From Thiotrichales bacterium (GTDB taxonomy: Bacteria; Pseudomonadota; Gammaproteobacteria; Beggiatoales; Beggiatoaceae): a stretch of DNA of 64,000 nt. How positions within the stretch are numbered: the first letter of the stretch is position 1; each line of letters begins with the position of its first letter. Of the stretch, positions 56,484-64,000 are shown piece after piece. Under the pieces are notes generated by a model. That model saw nothing but the letters and a program-made list of their open reading frames with translations, made no database searches and had not been told where the DNA came from. The stretch is taken from contig JADGEH010000002.1 in NCBI GenBank assembly GCA_016744475.1, forward strand, positions 41,980-105,979, read 5' to 3'. The position numbers were made by a program, and so were the translations under genes.

Positions 56484-56640
56484 GAGCCTATACGAAGGTG
56501 GGGAATCGAAGCGAAAATTCGCCATTTTGAGGCAGGATTTTCGGTTTTTTAAGGTGAATAGCGTGCGTGTGTCGATAAAAAGCGGAAAACCTGAGCCAAA
56601 GGGCAGTTTGCAGTCGATTATCCCATTTACGTATAGGCTC
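56484..56640 (-). mobile_element. 159-bp repeat element, type C, copy 4
   Basis: GAGCCTATACGAAGGTGGGG to CCCATTTACGTATAGGCTC, this time flanked by TAA on both sides, which supports a three-base TTA/TAA target duplication for type C. It has the same orientation as 40079. Confidence 0.85.
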
Positions 56641-56729
56641 TAAAGCACACATCAACAGAAAACCTTATAAATCAGGAGCATTTAGGGTGTTTGTCGGGTG
56701 ATGGCTTTCGCAGTAGGCTTTACTTAAAA

Positions 56730-56763
56730 AGACCTTCCAGGTTTTGAAAACCTGGAAGGTCTG
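56730..56763. repeat. Palindrome AGACCTTCCAGGTTTT
   Basis: AGACCTTCCAGGTTTTGAAA then ACCTGGAAGGTCT, a perfect hairpin with a 16-bp stem, a relative of the CCTGGCAGGT palindromes at 6803 and 55263. It lies upstream of the DUF3450 gene; the remainder of 56641-56826 holds nothing else. Confidence 0.75.
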
Positions 56764-56826
56764 AAACCCGTCAAAACAAGATGAGTGATGTACTCGATTT
56801 AACCCTTCCACGTTTTTAGGACAACT

Positions 56827-57606
56827 ATGAAACTTTCTTTTTTATGCCTGTGCGGCTGTGGTGTGATGGGTATTTTTAGCCCTTTGACACGGGCTGAGCC
56901 TTTACAAGAGGCTTTGCAAACGCAGTTGGAGATTCAACAAGAAGCTGTCAGCACACAGCAGCAAGTGACGCATCTGGATGACGAGCGCTTAACTATGCTG
57001 CACACTTACACTGAAACGCTGAAGCAAATTGAGCAATTGCGCCAGCATAACCGCCAGTTGCAGCGCGTGATTGAGCAGCAAACCGCGCAACAATTGGACT
57101 TGCAGCAGCAAAGCGAGCATTTGACTGACACCCGTACACAGCTTGAGCCTTTGCTGGAGCCGATGTTTGAAGCATTGAAAGCTTTTGTCCGCTTGGATGT
57201 GCCGTTTTTAAACTCGGAGCGAGCGCAACGTTTGCAGACTTTACGCAGCACTTTGGATGATCCGGCGCTGTCGCTGGCGGATAAATATCAACCCTTGTGG
57301 CAGGCGTATCAAGTGGAAATGGGCTATGGCTATGATGTGGATACCTATACGGGTGCTTTGACTGTGGGGGAGCGGGCGGGGCAGCAGGTGCAATTTTTAC
57401 GCTTAGGCCGCGTGGCGTTGTATTATCTGGGGCTGGATGGGCGCAGCGCAGGGGCTTGGGATCAAGCGGCGCAACAATGGCGCGTGTTACCGCCCGCTGA
57501 TCAATCCACCTTGCACACCGCGATACGCATTGCGAAAGGCCAAGCCGCCCCGCAGTTGTTGGCTTTGCCGCTGCCGCCTGCCTTACTGTCTTCACCACAA
57601 CACTGA
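56827..57606 (+). CDS. DUF3450-family periplasmic coiled-coil protein
   Basis: It has 259 residues. A signal peptide (1-23, cut after TRA) and a long coiled coil (about 25-100, rich in Gln) precede a conserved C-terminal domain (RLDVPFLNSERAQRL; DKYQPLWQAYQVEMGYGYDV; RLGRVALYYLGLDG; AGAWDQAAQQW). These motifs fit DUF3450, which is usually found beside TonB/ExbB energy-transducing genes. Here it is upstream of ybeY, with ten bases between them. The ribosome site is AGGAC. The role is unknown; an envelope function is likely. Confidence 0.85.
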   Translation: MKLSFLCLCGCGVMGIFSPLTRAEPLQEALQTQLEIQQEAVSTQQQVTHLDDERLTMLHTYTETLKQIEQLRQHNRQLQRVIEQQTAQQLDLQQQSEHLTDTRTQLEPLLEPMFEALKAFVRLDVPFLNSERAQRLQTLRSTLDDPALSLADKYQPLWQAYQVEMGYGYDVDTYTGALTVGERAGQQVQFLRLGRVALYYLGLDGRSAGAWDQAAQQWRVLPPADQSTLHTAIRIAKGQAAPQLLALPLPPALLSSPQH

Positions 57607-57616
57607 CTGTGAACTC

Positions 57617-58078
57617 ATGACTGATCTTGATATTCAATATGCTGTAGACGCTGAGGCTTTGCCCAGTGAAGCGGATGTCCTCACCTGGGTGGAGGCGGCG
57701 CTGCAACAGGTTCAACCGGATTTATTAGACAGCGCTCAATTGACGGTGCGTTTGGTGGATGAGGCGGAAGGCACGACACTGAATGAAACTTGGCGACAGA
57801 AGTCCGGGCCTACAAATGTGCTATCCTTCCCTTTTGAAGCGCCGCCGGGTGTTGAGTTACCTTTGTTGGGCGATATTGTGATTTGCGCCCCAGTGATTTT
57901 GCGTGAAGCCCAAGCACAGGGTAAAACCGAATCCGCGCATTGGGCGCATATGGTGATACATGGTGTGCTGCATTTATTAGGTTATGATCATATTGATAGC
58001 CAAGAAGCGGACATCATGGAACATTTAGAAATTCAAATCTTACAACGTTTAGCCTACCCCAACCCCTACCTGTCATAG
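57617..58078 (+). CDS. ybeY: Endoribonuclease YbeY
   Basis: Metal-dependent RNase for 16S rRNA 3'-end maturation and ribosome quality control. It has 153 residues. The zinc site is the HGVLHLLGYDH motif (His-x3-His-x5-His), and NVLSFPFE is the other family motif (usually NVLSFP). The start at 57617 is chosen because the open frame further upstream lies inside the DUF3450 gene. It is followed by corC after two bases. The usual upstream phoH is not here. Confidence 0.96.
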   Translation: MTDLDIQYAVDAEALPSEADVLTWVEAALQQVQPDLLDSAQLTVRLVDEAEGTTLNETWRQKSGPTNVLSFPFEAPPGVELPLLGDIVICAPVILREAQAQGKTESAHWAHMVIHGVLHLLGYDHIDSQEADIMEHLEIQILQRLAYPNPYLS

Positions 58079-58080
58079 TT

Positions 58081-58977
58081 ATGAACGACCCCCAGCCCGT
58101 ACCCTCGGTTTGGCCTGCATGGTTAAATCGCTTTCGTAAATGGTTACAAACTCAACCTGAAGATAAAGATGAGTTATTGCAATTGCTTCGGCAAGCACAA
58201 CTCGATGATTTGCTGAGTCCTGATGCTTTGCACATTATGGAGGGTGCCTTGCAGGTGGCGGAAACCCATGTGCGCGATGTGATGATTCCGCGTGCGCAAA
58301 TGGTGGTGATTACAGCAGCGGAAAAACCGGATGTGTTTTTAGAGACGATTATTCAATCGGGGCATTCGCGCTTTCCCGTGGTGGGAGAAAACCGTGATGA
58401 TGTGCAGGGGATTTTGTTGGCTAAAGATTTGTTGCATTGTTATGCGCAAGGCAAAATTGAGGGCAATCAGTGGTCGCATCAGTTTAATCTGCGCGATTGG
58501 TTGCGTCCGGCGGTGTTTATCCCAGAAAGTAAGCGTTTGCATATTTTGTTGCGCGAATTTCGCACCAGCCGCAACCACATGGCGATTGTAGTGGATGAGT
58601 ATGGTGGTGTGGCGGGATTGGTGACGATTGAAGATGTGATTGAGGAAATTATTGGCGATATAGATGATGAGCATGATTCTGACGATATGGTGTATATCAA
58701 ACCCCGCGACGAGGGTTTCAGCGTCAGAGCGTTAACCCCCATTGATGAATTCAATGATCATTTTAATACAACCTTCAGCGATGAAGAATTCGATACTATC
58801 GGCGGTTTGCTATTAAAAGCGTTTGGGCGGGTACCTAAACGAGGTGAAACACTGATATTGGCGGGTTTTCATTTTAAGGTGTTACGTGCGGCTAAACGGA
58901 GAATACATTTACTGCGTGTACGAGAAGCCTTACCTGAAGAGACAGAGGACGACAAGGATCGAGTGACTGAACCATGA
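58081..58977 (+). CDS. corC: CorC/HlyC-type CBS transporter-associated protein
   Basis: It has 298 residues. The N-terminal segment LLQLLRQAQLDDLLSPDALH and METHVRDVMIPRAQM-like start are typical. Two CBS domains lie at about 65-190 (VRDVMIPRAQMVVITAAEKP; NHMAIVVDEYGGVAGLVTIE; DVIEEIIGDIDDEHD) and the CorC_HlyC domain at about 205-285 (FDTIGGLLLKAFGRVPKRGE). It is thought to act in magnesium or cobalt handling at the membrane. It overlaps lnt by four bases (ATGA). ybeY-corC-lnt is the classic gammaproteobacterial order. Confidence 0.95.
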   Translation: MNDPQPVPSVWPAWLNRFRKWLQTQPEDKDELLQLLRQAQLDDLLSPDALHIMEGALQVAETHVRDVMIPRAQMVVITAAEKPDVFLETIIQSGHSRFPVVGENRDDVQGILLAKDLLHCYAQGKIEGNQWSHQFNLRDWLRPAVFIPESKRLHILLREFRTSRNHMAIVVDEYGGVAGLVTIEDVIEEIIGDIDDEHDSDDMVYIKPRDEGFSVRALTPIDEFNDHFNTTFSDEEFDTIGGLLLKAFGRVPKRGETLILAGFHFKVLRAAKRRIHLLRVREALPEETEDDKDRVTEP

Positions 58978-60539
58978 ATATAAAAAAAAACCTTAGAACA
59001 CGCTTAATTGCACATTTTTTTCGATTTTTAGAATTTTATCCTTGGGTCGGTGATCTACTGGCCCTATTAGCAGGCAGCCTATTAGTGCTGGCCTTTGCGC
59101 CTTTCAATCTATTCCCGATAGCGATTCTGTCTATCACAGCATTGTTTTTGCTCTGGAAATCCTGCACACCGCTGCGTGCCTTGTGGCGCGGTTGGTTATT
59201 TGGTGTCGGCATGTTTGGTTTTGGTGTGTATTGGCTACACATCAGCTTGTTGCAATTTGGTGCGATGAGCTTTGTCAGTGCCATCATTGTCAATGCCTTG
59301 TTTGTCATGTTAATGGCTTTGTATCCGGCCTTTTTGGGCTGGTTTATTCTTAAAGTGTTTCCGGTGTGTAACAAAGTCCGCTTGTTAGCCGCTTTGCCCG
59401 CCGCCTGGACATTGTTGGAATGGTTTCGCAGTTGGTTTTTAAGCGGATTTCCTTGGTTGTCTTTAGGTTATAGCCAACTGGACGCGCCTTTAGCCGGATG
59501 GGCACCGTTGATGGGTGTGTATGGCGTGTCTTGGGCGGTGGCCTTTTCCGGCAGTTTATTGGTGTATGCCTTTTTGGGCGGACGGCAAGCATGGCCTGCA
59601 TGGCCTGCGTTGTTGTTAGTGTGGGGCTTAGGCGGTTTGCTGACTCAAGCCAGTTGGACGCGCTCGTTGGAAGAACCGATTAATGTAGCGATGATTCAAG
59701 GCAACACGGTGCCCGACATTAAATTCGATCCCATCCACACCCAAACCATTCTCGATACTTATTTAAGACTTAGCCAGCAACACCGCGATGCGGATTTAAT
59801 CATTTGGCCTGAAACTGCTGTTCCGGTGTTTTATCACGAAGCGATAGGCTTGTTTGAAGCACTGACAGAAGAAGCTAAACAATACGACAGCCATTTCTTA
59901 ATTGGCGTGCCCGTCATGGACCCGGACACAGGCGCTTATTACAATTCAGTGCTGGGTTTATCCGCAGAATCATCAGACTTTTATTACAAACAACATCTGG
60001 TGCCTTTTGGTGAATACATGCCATTTCGGGGCTTGATTGAAAATCAATTGAAATTCATTCAAATCCCTTTGTCTGATTTCACCCCAGGGCCGCCCGATCA
60101 ACCTTTAATCAAAGCAGGTCGTCATAGCATTGGTATTTCTATTTGTTATGAAGATGCCTTTCCCGATGAAATACGCCGAGTGTTATCAAATGCGACTTTA
60201 TTGGTCAACGTGAGTAACGATAGCTGGTTTGGGGATTCCATCGCACCACATCAACATTTACAAATCGCTCGGATGCGAGCCTTAGAAGCAGGACGGTATT
60301 TATTGCGAGCCACCAACACAGGCGTGTCGGCAGTGATTGATGATCGCGGCAATATTGTCAGTCAAGTACCGCAATTTGAAGAAGGTGTGGTGACGGCACA
60401 GGCCATGCCCTTTGATGGGGGCACGCCATATGGCCTGTCAGGGAATACCCCTTTGTTATTTATTATGTTTGTGAGTCTGATGGTGGGGATTGTGCTGCAT
60501 CATTATTGGTACCCTGCCCATCATCCCAAACCCGTGTAA
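58974..60539 (+). CDS. lnt: Apolipoprotein N-acyltransferase
   Basis: Adds the third acyl chain to the N-terminal Cys of lipoproteins, at the periplasmic face of the inner membrane. It has 521 residues: seven or so membrane helices in the first 240, then a nitrilase-fold domain. The catalytic triad residues are the Glu in IIWPETAVPVF, the Lys in YYKQHLVPFGEYMPF and the Cys in GISICYEDAFPDE. A further helix (about 495-512) anchors the C-terminus. The last 77 bases overlap the convergent zinc-ribbon gene. Confidence 0.96.
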   Translation: MNIKKNLRTRLIAHFFRFLEFYPWVGDLLALLAGSLLVLAFAPFNLFPIAILSITALFLLWKSCTPLRALWRGWLFGVGMFGFGVYWLHISLLQFGAMSFVSAIIVNALFVMLMALYPAFLGWFILKVFPVCNKVRLLAALPAAWTLLEWFRSWFLSGFPWLSLGYSQLDAPLAGWAPLMGVYGVSWAVAFSGSLLVYAFLGGRQAWPAWPALLLVWGLGGLLTQASWTRSLEEPINVAMIQGNTVPDIKFDPIHTQTILDTYLRLSQQHRDADLIIWPETAVPVFYHEAIGLFEALTEEAKQYDSHFLIGVPVMDPDTGAYYNSVLGLSAESSDFYYKQHLVPFGEYMPFRGLIENQLKFIQIPLSDFTPGPPDQPLIKAGRHSIGISICYEDAFPDEIRRVLSNATLLVNVSNDSWFGDSIAPHQHLQIARMRALEAGRYLLRATNTGVSAVIDDRGNIVSQVPQFEEGVVTAQAMPFDGGTPYGLSGNTPLLFIMFVSLMVGIVLHHYWYPAHHPKPV

Positions 60540-61044
60540 ACTGCGTGTGATGGCAGCGTGAACAGCCTTGAATATGCGTGGGGCGGCGAAAATGTTTGAC
60601 CGCTCCACAATTATCACAGCGTAAAGCCCCAGGGCCTGTCACTTCTCCCGCTTCCCAGATCGTATTAGCCTGGGCTTCTAGCTCCAGACGGGTGAGTTCT
60701 TCATGCGTATGATCGACCATGGTACTAAATAAATCTAACAAACGGTCTTCAATCAAATCCAAATCAAAACGCATCCAATCACGTAAACCCTGTCCAGTTT
60801 CAGCCAAAAAACGTGCCGCATCTTGTATATCGTGCTGCAAATAAGTCCCTAATTTTCGTGCTTCTTCCTCGCTTAATTCTTCCAGTTCAATGGTTTTATC
60901 CACTGCCGCATCAATGCGTATTTTCAGGCTGGGCAAAGTATCTTCTTTAGCATACTGCACCGTGTCTTGCACGCGCTGCATAATGCTGTGATACGTTTGT
61001 TCCAAAGTGTCCTCTAGTTGTTCACTGAATTCTTGTTTTGCCAC
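60463..61044 (-). CDS. YbeL-like (DUF1451) zinc-ribbon protein
   Basis: It has 193 residues. An N-terminal helical and acidic part (residues 1-130, QLEDTLEQTYHSIMQRVQDT; EELSEEEARKLGTYLQHDIQ) precedes a zinc ribbon (GEVTGPGALRCDNCGAVKHF; IQGCSRCHHTQF). This layout is that of YbeL/DUF1451. Its biochemical role is unknown. In E. coli ybeL is in the same chromosomal area as lnt and ybeY. The 3' end overlaps the end of lnt by 77 bases on the opposite strand. Confidence 0.85.
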   Translation of the reverse strand: MAKQEFSEQLEDTLEQTYHSIMQRVQDTVQYAKEDTLPSLKIRIDAAVDKTIELEELSEEEARKLGTYLQHDIQDAARFLAETGQGLRDWMRFDLDLIEDRLLDLFSTMVDHTHEELTRLELEAQANTIWEAGEVTGPGALRCDNCGAVKHFRRPTHIQGCSRCHHTQFTRVWDDGQGTNNDAAQSPPSDSQT

Positions 61045-61077
61045 TGTTATTCTCCAGTTATAGCGGAATGTGTAATA

Positions 61078-61236
61078 GAGTTGTTGCGCGGGGTCTTCAT
61101 CGGCTGCAAAGGCGTGGGTTTTAGCCTGTTTTTCCGCTTTTTCTCATTAAATAGCTCGTTATTCGCTTCAAAAAACCGTAAAAACCGCTTCAAAATCACA
61201 CCTTTTCGTTACGATGCTGACTCCTTGCAACAAGTC
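61078..61236 (+). mobile_element. 159-bp repeat element, type B, diverged copy
   Basis: TA-GAGTTGTTGCGCGGGGTC at the left and CTCCTTGCAACAAGTC-TA at the right. The core is CCGCTTTTTCTCATTAAATA and GCTTCAAAAAACCGTAAAAA. It begins 33 bases upstream of the zinc-ribbon gene start, so it lies in that gene's promoter. Confidence 0.8.
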
Positions 61237-61411
61237 TAATCACTGAGCTAAAAGCCCAGCCATATTCTTAACACACTTGAGCCGTATCATACGGCTCACT
61301 TTTGATAATGACATTTTTGTGAATATAGCGTTTTCACTATAGCAAACATCTCTTTGGTTGGGGTTAGGATGATTATTTTTTTAAGGCTAAAATATTAAGT
61401 ATTAATAGTTA

Positions 61412-61559
61412 GACTGGTTGCGAGGGCTAGGCATCGTAACGAAAAGGTGTGGTTTTTTCGGTTTTTTGAAGCGAATAGCGGGCTATTTGTTGAGAAAAAG
61501 TGGAAAAATAGCCCAAAACCCTCGCCTTGGCAGTCGATGAATACCCCTTGCAACAAGTC
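61412..61559 (+). mobile_element. 159-bp repeat element, type B, shortened copy
   Basis: TA-GACTGGTTGCGAGGGCTA to CCCCTTGCAACAAGTC-TA, 148 bases, with a deletion before the core GGTTTTTTGAAGCGAATAGC. The remaining parts of 61045-61776 hold AT-rich sequence that includes the receptor promoter; no clear Fur box or riboswitch was seen. Confidence 0.8.
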
Positions 61560-61776
61560 TACTTCTTCATCTGCCATATTGAGAACTGCATCTAAATTCA
61601 AAATAGTGAATTGCTGTTTAAGAAAGAAGAGCTTTATTCATCTTATAGAGCAAGAAGCAGTATTTGCTGAAATTCTAATATACCACTTCTAATGACACAG
61701 ATTAAGAGGTATTATTTTTTTAAAAATCGGCATAATAAAAGAAATATCATAATAAACCATAGAGGAGTGACATCTG

Positions 61777-63903
61777 ATGAAGAGAGTAGTAAGTTTATGT
61801 ACATCTATCTTATGTTCAGGCTTAATGTTCGACACCGTGTCTGCGCAAAACACAAATGAACTTGATCATGAACTAACACGTCAACTATTAAGCATGTCTC
61901 TTCAGGACTTGCTTGATCTTGAAGTCATCACTGTTGCAACAGGCTTGCAGCAAACTGAAAACAAAGCCCCTTCCACCGTCACCGTCATCACTGCGCAAGA
62001 TATTAAAAGAATGGGGGCACGCACATTAGAAGAAGCCTTACAGCGTGTCCCTGGTTTCCAAGTCTCTTATAATTGGTTCAACTCTGCGGTGTACAGTGTT
62101 CGCGGTGTTTCCACAAGTTTCAATCCTGAAGTTTTAGTGTTGGTGAATGGTGTACGCCTGAATGACTCCTATTCAGGAGGAAAACACACTTTTTGGACAG
62201 GTTTTCCGGTGAGTAGCATTGCTCGGCTAGAAATCATCCGTGGTCCGGGTTCGGCATTATACGGTGCTGATGCCTTTGCAGGCGTCATCAATATCATCAC
62301 CAAAACGGCACAAGATATTGATGGAACTGAAGTGGGTCTCCGTGTAGGCAACAATAATATGCAAGATGTTTGGCTGTTACATGGGCAACAATGGCGGGAT
62401 ATTGAGATCGCGGCTATGGTTGAATTAAGCCGCACTGATGGGCATCAACGCAGAGTTGACAGTGACGCACAAACTGCATTTGATCAGTTATTTAATACGC
62501 AAGCCTCTTTAGCACCTGGTCAATATGGTTCAGAAGCCACTCATTACGATCTTAAATTTGATCTAGCTTGGCAACATTGGAGGCTGCGCACCAGTGCTAA
62601 AAAAAATGACCATACAGGCGCTGGGGTTGGCGTGGCACAAGCATTAGACCCACATAAACCTCGCAATATGGAAAGAATATCGGGTGATGTGAGCTACGAT
62701 AATGCGCAATTTAGCAAAAACTGGGCACTCAATGCCCAACTGAATTATTGGCGAACTCGCTTTCTCAACCACTGGCAGTTATTTCCGCCAGGTGCTTTTG
62801 GCGGTGCTTACCCTATGGGTTATCTGGGACACCCTGGTAATACTGAAACCTTATCTCAAGCCTCTATCACTAGCACTTATCGTGGCTTTCATCAGCATTC
62901 ATTACGTATCGGTGCTGGTTATGGTTATTACGATCTATCTGAAGTGACTGAGCAAAAGAATTTTGGACTTCATCCTTTGACCCATGAACCCCTTTCCCCA
63001 CTGACACTGTTTGATGGTACAGACACTTCTGCTACCTATTCTCCTGAAGTGGCTAGAAACAATTACTTTGCCTTTATTCAAGATACCTGGACGATTCATT
63101 CTGCATGGGAACTCACTTTAGGTTTACGTTATGACCACTATTCAGATTTTGGTTCAACGATCAATCCACGCATTGGCTTAGTATGGGAAGCACGTAAGGA
63201 TTTCATTGCTAAACTGCTTTATGGAAGTGCTTTCCGTGCACCTTCTTTCCAAGATCAATACAATCAAAATAATCCCGTAGCCATTGGCAATCCTGATCTA
63301 CAGCCAGAAAAAATGGATACCTGGGAATTAGCCTTTGATTACCATGCGACCTCTGCACTACGATTAAGTTTGAATCTATTTCATTATGAAATAGAAGATA
63401 AAATTGTTTTAATACCTTTGGGTACGACCGGTTATCAATTTGAAAATGCCAGCACTTGGAAAGGACAAGGTGGAGAGTTTGAAGCGCGTTGGAAAATCAG
63501 TCCCAAGGCCAGCGTGCTCTTCAACTATAGCTATCAAGATTCAGAAGATGACACAGGCATCACTTTAAGCAATGCTTCGCAGCAAGCGGCTTATTTACGG
63601 GGTGATTATGTATTAAACCCAAGATGGCATACCAATGTACAGGTCAACTGGAATAATGGTTGGGCACGAAGCGCGAATGATCCGCGTTCTAATCTGAAGG
63701 GGTATACCACATTAGATATGACGCTACGACGCGAAGAAATACGTGCAGGTGATGTAGGCTTTGCGATCAGTATACGCAATGTATTAGATGCCGATGTGCG
63801 TTATCCCTCACCCGGCCCTGATACCAATGGTTTGTTAAACGTACCCCATGATCTTCCCGGTGCGGGACGTTCTTATTTTGCAGAACTGCGTTATCAATTT
63901 TAG
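61777..63903 (+). CDS. TonB-dependent outer-membrane receptor
   Basis: It has 708 residues, apparently complete. Signal peptide 1-23 (cut after VSA). Plug domain about 60-170: ATGLQQTENKAPSTVTVITA, RTLEEALQRVPGFQVSY, VLVLVNGVRLND, IARLEIIRGPGSALYGADAF, AGVINIITK. A 22-strand barrel follows, ending in YFAELRYQF with the C-terminal aromatic residue that barrel assembly needs. A segment before the plug (LSMSLQDLLDLEVITVATG) is common in receptors of the colicin I/BtuB-like group. The ligand (siderophore, cobalamin, haem or other) cannot be told. The gene is alone. Confidence 0.93.
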   Translation: MKRVVSLCTSILCSGLMFDTVSAQNTNELDHELTRQLLSMSLQDLLDLEVITVATGLQQTENKAPSTVTVITAQDIKRMGARTLEEALQRVPGFQVSYNWFNSAVYSVRGVSTSFNPEVLVLVNGVRLNDSYSGGKHTFWTGFPVSSIARLEIIRGPGSALYGADAFAGVINIITKTAQDIDGTEVGLRVGNNNMQDVWLLHGQQWRDIEIAAMVELSRTDGHQRRVDSDAQTAFDQLFNTQASLAPGQYGSEATHYDLKFDLAWQHWRLRTSAKKNDHTGAGVGVAQALDPHKPRNMERISGDVSYDNAQFSKNWALNAQLNYWRTRFLNHWQLFPPGAFGGAYPMGYLGHPGNTETLSQASITSTYRGFHQHSLRIGAGYGYYDLSEVTEQKNFGLHPLTHEPLSPLTLFDGTDTSATYSPEVARNNYFAFIQDTWTIHSAWELTLGLRYDHYSDFGSTINPRIGLVWEARKDFIAKLLYGSAFRAPSFQDQYNQNNPVAIGNPDLQPEKMDTWELAFDYHATSALRLSLNLFHYEIEDKIVLIPLGTTGYQFENASTWKGQGGEFEARWKISPKASVLFNYSYQDSEDDTGITLSNASQQAAYLRGDYVLNPRWHTNVQVNWNNGWARSANDPRSNLKGYTTLDMTLRREEIRAGDVGFAISIRNVLDADVRYPSPGPDTNGLLNVPHDLPGAGRSYFAELRYQF

Positions 63904-63944
63904 CGCTCAATAAAACAGGCAAGCGCTGCGAGACAGGGAGAGGC

Positions 63945-64000
63945 GCAGCCGGGGTCGAGTAGCCCGCGACAAGGCGTCATTTTGGACGGTGGCGCCAGCG
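63945..64000. other. GC-rich tail at the window edge
   Basis: The last bases (GCCGGGGTCGAGTAGCCCGC; GGACGGTGGCGCCAGCG) are much richer in GC than anything before them. Too short for a call. It may be a further gene, a repeat or an assembly join. Confidence 0.3.

Noticed and set aside
61563..61776. Searched for a cobalamin riboswitch or Fur box before the TonB receptor
   Set aside because: No conserved riboswitch box or GATAAT-type iron box was convincing.

Overview
The window reads as one continuous stretch of a gammaproteobacterial chromosome. Housekeeping genes (coaD, proS, aspS, pyrG, gshB, ybeY-corC-lnt) have gammaproteobacterial sequences and gene pairings. The accessory content (nitric oxide reductase, a nif gene, the glyoxylate enzyme malate synthase, CHAT/TPR and TIR/TPR proteins) and a very high density of short palindromic repeats, including many of the CTCGTTCCC...GGGAACGAG type, suggest a filamentous sulfur-oxidiser-like member of the Thiotrichales (Beggiatoa relatives). 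That placement is inference: there is no rRNA gene here and no search was possible.

Layout. 1-3034: N-terminal part of a two-partner-secretion exoprotein running off the left edge. 3311-5270: norCB with an FNR/DNR-type box and a terminator. 5437-6409: coaD and a YfhL-type ferredoxin. 6889-8573: nifB with a sigma-54 promoter and a NifA site. 9056-10183: secreted beta-helix protein. 10671-13869: a tight operon of MaoC-phosphotransacetylase, acetate kinase and an AhpD-like protein. 14512-16858: GNAT and proS. 17113-24796: repeat-rich accessory zone with a zinc-ribbon membrane protein, a broken Uma2 gene, VapBC, a mosaic TPR-CHAT protein, a remnant signal-peptide ORF, and a PIN toxin preceded by a membrane protein. 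24797-28702: giant DUF3683 FAD/Fe-S oxidoreductase. 29196-30180: STAS and CBS proteins. 31485-33095: malate synthase. 33832-35616: aspS. 36248-37507: a secreted fusion of calcium-binding repeats and cytochrome c. 38303-42084: pyrG and a GltD-like oxidoreductase. 42312-43126: membrane protein plus RelE toxin. 43687-44811: desaturase. 45504-51126: a five-gene run of MBOAT acyltransferase, 2-oxoacid dehydrogenase E1alpha, E1beta, E2 and an SGNH protein. 51121-52086: gshB. 52243-55134: TIR-NTPase-TPR protein. 55678-56430: a Y1 (HUH) transposase inside long inverted repeats. 56827-61044: DUF3450, ybeY, corC, lnt, zinc-ribbon YbeL-like. 61777-63903: TonB-dependent receptor.

Most gaps over 300 bases hold repeats. 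At least eleven ~159-bp elements share one core but carry three kinds of ends (A: GACTTGTCC, B: GACTTGTTGC, C: GAGCCTATAC), and one is an A/B-type to C hybrid. There are also composite REP-like arrays (GCCCC...GGGGC, CCCAGGG...CCCTGGG), a perfect palindrome family (AAGACTGCCAGTCC...), a TTGTACGAC family and a GGCTGTAAAAGAAC family. No tRNA, rRNA or CRISPR array was recognised.

The strongest candidates for something undescribed are: (1) the MBOAT/2-oxoacid dehydrogenase/SGNH operon, which looks like an acyl-CoA supply welded to an O-acylation machine; (2) two toxin loci whose expected antitoxin position is taken by a two-helix membrane protein with an antitoxin-like C-terminal tail; (3) the secreted calcium-repeat cytochrome with a long hairpin just before its ribosome binding site; and (4) the 159-bp element superfamily.
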